Below the pieces are notes generated by a model. It saw only the letters and a list, made by a program, of their open reading frames with translations, searched no databases and was not told the DNA's origin. A DNA stretch of 5,338 nt, from assembly GCA_013695055.1 (NCBI GenBank), contig JACDBF010000236.1:1-5338 (forward strand). Reading direction: 5' to 3'. The stretch comes from Actinomycetota bacterium (lineage in GTDB: Bacteria > Actinomycetota > CADDZG01 > WHSQ01). This document shows positions 4,685 through 5,338 of this stretch, piece by piece. The translations under genes were made by a program, and so were the position numbers. Numbering within the stretch: position 1 is the first letter of the stretch; each line of letters begins with the position of its first letter.

Positions 4685-5338
4685 TCAATCTCGCGGTGCC
4701 GTTGACCCATCCGACGACGCTTCCTGAGCGCGATGCTCGAGCAGTCCTACGAGCTCTGGCGGTGACTGGACCGACACCCCGCCGTGCCGTAGGATCTTCG
4801 CCAGATCGCGGGCGTTCTGCTGCGCGTAGTCCGAGTAGCAATTGTTCATCAACACGTGGGTGGTCGAGGCCTCGGTCGCGAGCTTCTCGATGCGCGGCGT
4901 CCACTCCTCGAGCTCTTCTTCCCTGTAGAGGTACTTGAAGCGCCGCTGCACCGATCCACTCTCCCAATCCTTGGCGTTTCGGCCGTGGAAGCGCACCACT
5001 GCGGTGTCCGCCGTCGCCGCCGTCACGGGGGGCAAAGAGCTCGTAAACCCCTGTGGCATGTCGACGCACACCAGCGGTATCCCATGGCCCTCCAGGAAAT
5101 CGACAGTGCGACCGCGGTTGTCCTCGCTCAACCACGTCTTGTTGCGAAACTCAACGCAGATGCGCAAAGGAGCCGCCCGGCGAGCGCACTCGAGAACATA
5201 GTCACGCGCGGCACGACCGACGTGAAACCACGGCGGGAACTGGAAGAGCAATAGCCCCAGCTTCCCGGCCCCCTGAAGGGGGCCGAGCGCACTCAGAAAA
5301 GCGTCCCAGACTCGCTCGATCGTAGCGGAGTCGAGATC
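4685..5338 (-). CDS. DUF72 (YecE-like) protein, C-terminal part (5' end off right edge)
   Basis: The 217 visible residues are the C-terminal part of a DUF72 protein, a TIM-barrel-like family (E. coli YecE is a member) without an established biochemical role. Landmarks in order are RVWDAFLSALGPLQ near the edge, KLGLLLFQFPPWF, the signature EFRNKTW (5132-5152), GIPLVCVDMP, the strand AVVRFHGRN, the YLYREEELEEWTPRIEKLA segment, and the terminal motif NNCYSDYAQQNARDLAK (4796-4846). The frame is open through the right edge, so the true start is outside the window; the TTG at 5251 is internal to the conserved core. The stop is TGA at 4685-4687. The terminal motif is duplicated at the left of the window and, diverged, in the middle. 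The last 27 or so residues after GGVSV are low in conservation and rich in Ser and charged residues, as expected of a variable tail. Confidence 0.92.
   Translation of the reverse strand, partial: DLDSATIERVWDAFLSALGPLQGAGKLGLLLFQFPPWFHVGRAARDYVLECARRAAPLRICVEFRNKTWLSEDNRGRTVDFLEGHGIPLVCVDMPQGFTSSLPPVTAATADTAVVRFHGRNAKDWESGSVQRRFKYLYREEELEEWTPRIEKLATEASTTHVLMNNCYSDYAQQNARDLAKILRHGGVSVQSPPELVGLLEHRAQEASSDGSTAPRD
4797..4845 (-). repeat. Outer direct repeat, right copy (inside DUF72 gene)
   Basis: This block matches 399-447 with two mismatches, in the same orientation. It encodes the conserved NCYSDYAQQNARDLAK segment, so some similarity is expected from protein conservation. Identity over 36 consecutive bases, including third codon positions, is more than that alone would give when the codons just beyond it differ freely. 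Confidence 0.85.

Noticed and set aside
4685..5251. DUF72 gene starting at TTG 5251
   Set aside because: Conserved DUF72 sequence (KLGLLLFQFPPWF, RVWDAFLSALG) continues in frame to the window edge, so the TTG is internal.
1..5338. CRISPR array, tRNA gene, integrase or transposase
   Set aside because: No regularly spaced repeats, no tRNA-like cloverleaf and no recombinase motifs were found on either strand by eye; the direct repeats occur as two pairs only.

Overview
The window looks like a piece of a high-GC bacterial chromosome, probably an actinobacterium or a related soil lineage. The basis is GC-rich coding sequence, one GTG start, and a protein set typical of such genomes: a MoxR ATPase, a large XRE/NB-ARC/TPR regulator, SnoaL-fold proteins and a DUF72 protein. 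No rRNA, tRNA or lineage marker is present, so the taxonomic guess is weak.

Layout, left to right. The left edge holds the N-terminal third of a MoxR-family AAA+ ATPase on the minus strand, running off the edge. Just upstream of it is a perfect hairpin and a short broken copy of the C-terminus of a DUF72 protein. A 778-residue regulator follows on the minus strand, with an XRE helix-turn-helix, an NB-ARC-type ATPase and TPRs. A 118-bp intergenic region separates it from a divergent two-gene operon on the plus strand: a SnoaL-like ester cyclase and a small cupin, overlapping by ATGA. A 331-bp stretch without a convincing gene comes next; it holds a second, diverged copy of the DUF72-tail motif. 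Two minus-strand genes close the window: a second SnoaL/NTF2-like protein that seems to have ACG where its start codon should be, and a DUF72 (YecE-like) gene whose 5' end lies off the right edge.

How the genes may work together. The regulator and the ester cyclase-cupin operon share one divergent control region, the usual layout for a regulator and its target. A reasonable inference is a small inducible module acting on a small molecule; the substrate is unknown.

The most unusual feature is a nested set of direct repeats. A 49-bp block of the DUF72 3' end occurs at 399-447 and again inside the DUF72 gene at 4797-4845. A different 39-bp repeat, partly overlapping the first, occurs at 440-478 and 3994-4032. 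The left copy is therefore a mosaic: its tail matches the DUF72 gene and its head matches the internal copy. This is the pattern expected if the regulator/ester cyclase/cupin segment, and possibly everything up to the DUF72 tail, was inserted or rearranged by recombination at the 3' end of a DUF72 gene. No integrase or transposase is visible in the window.
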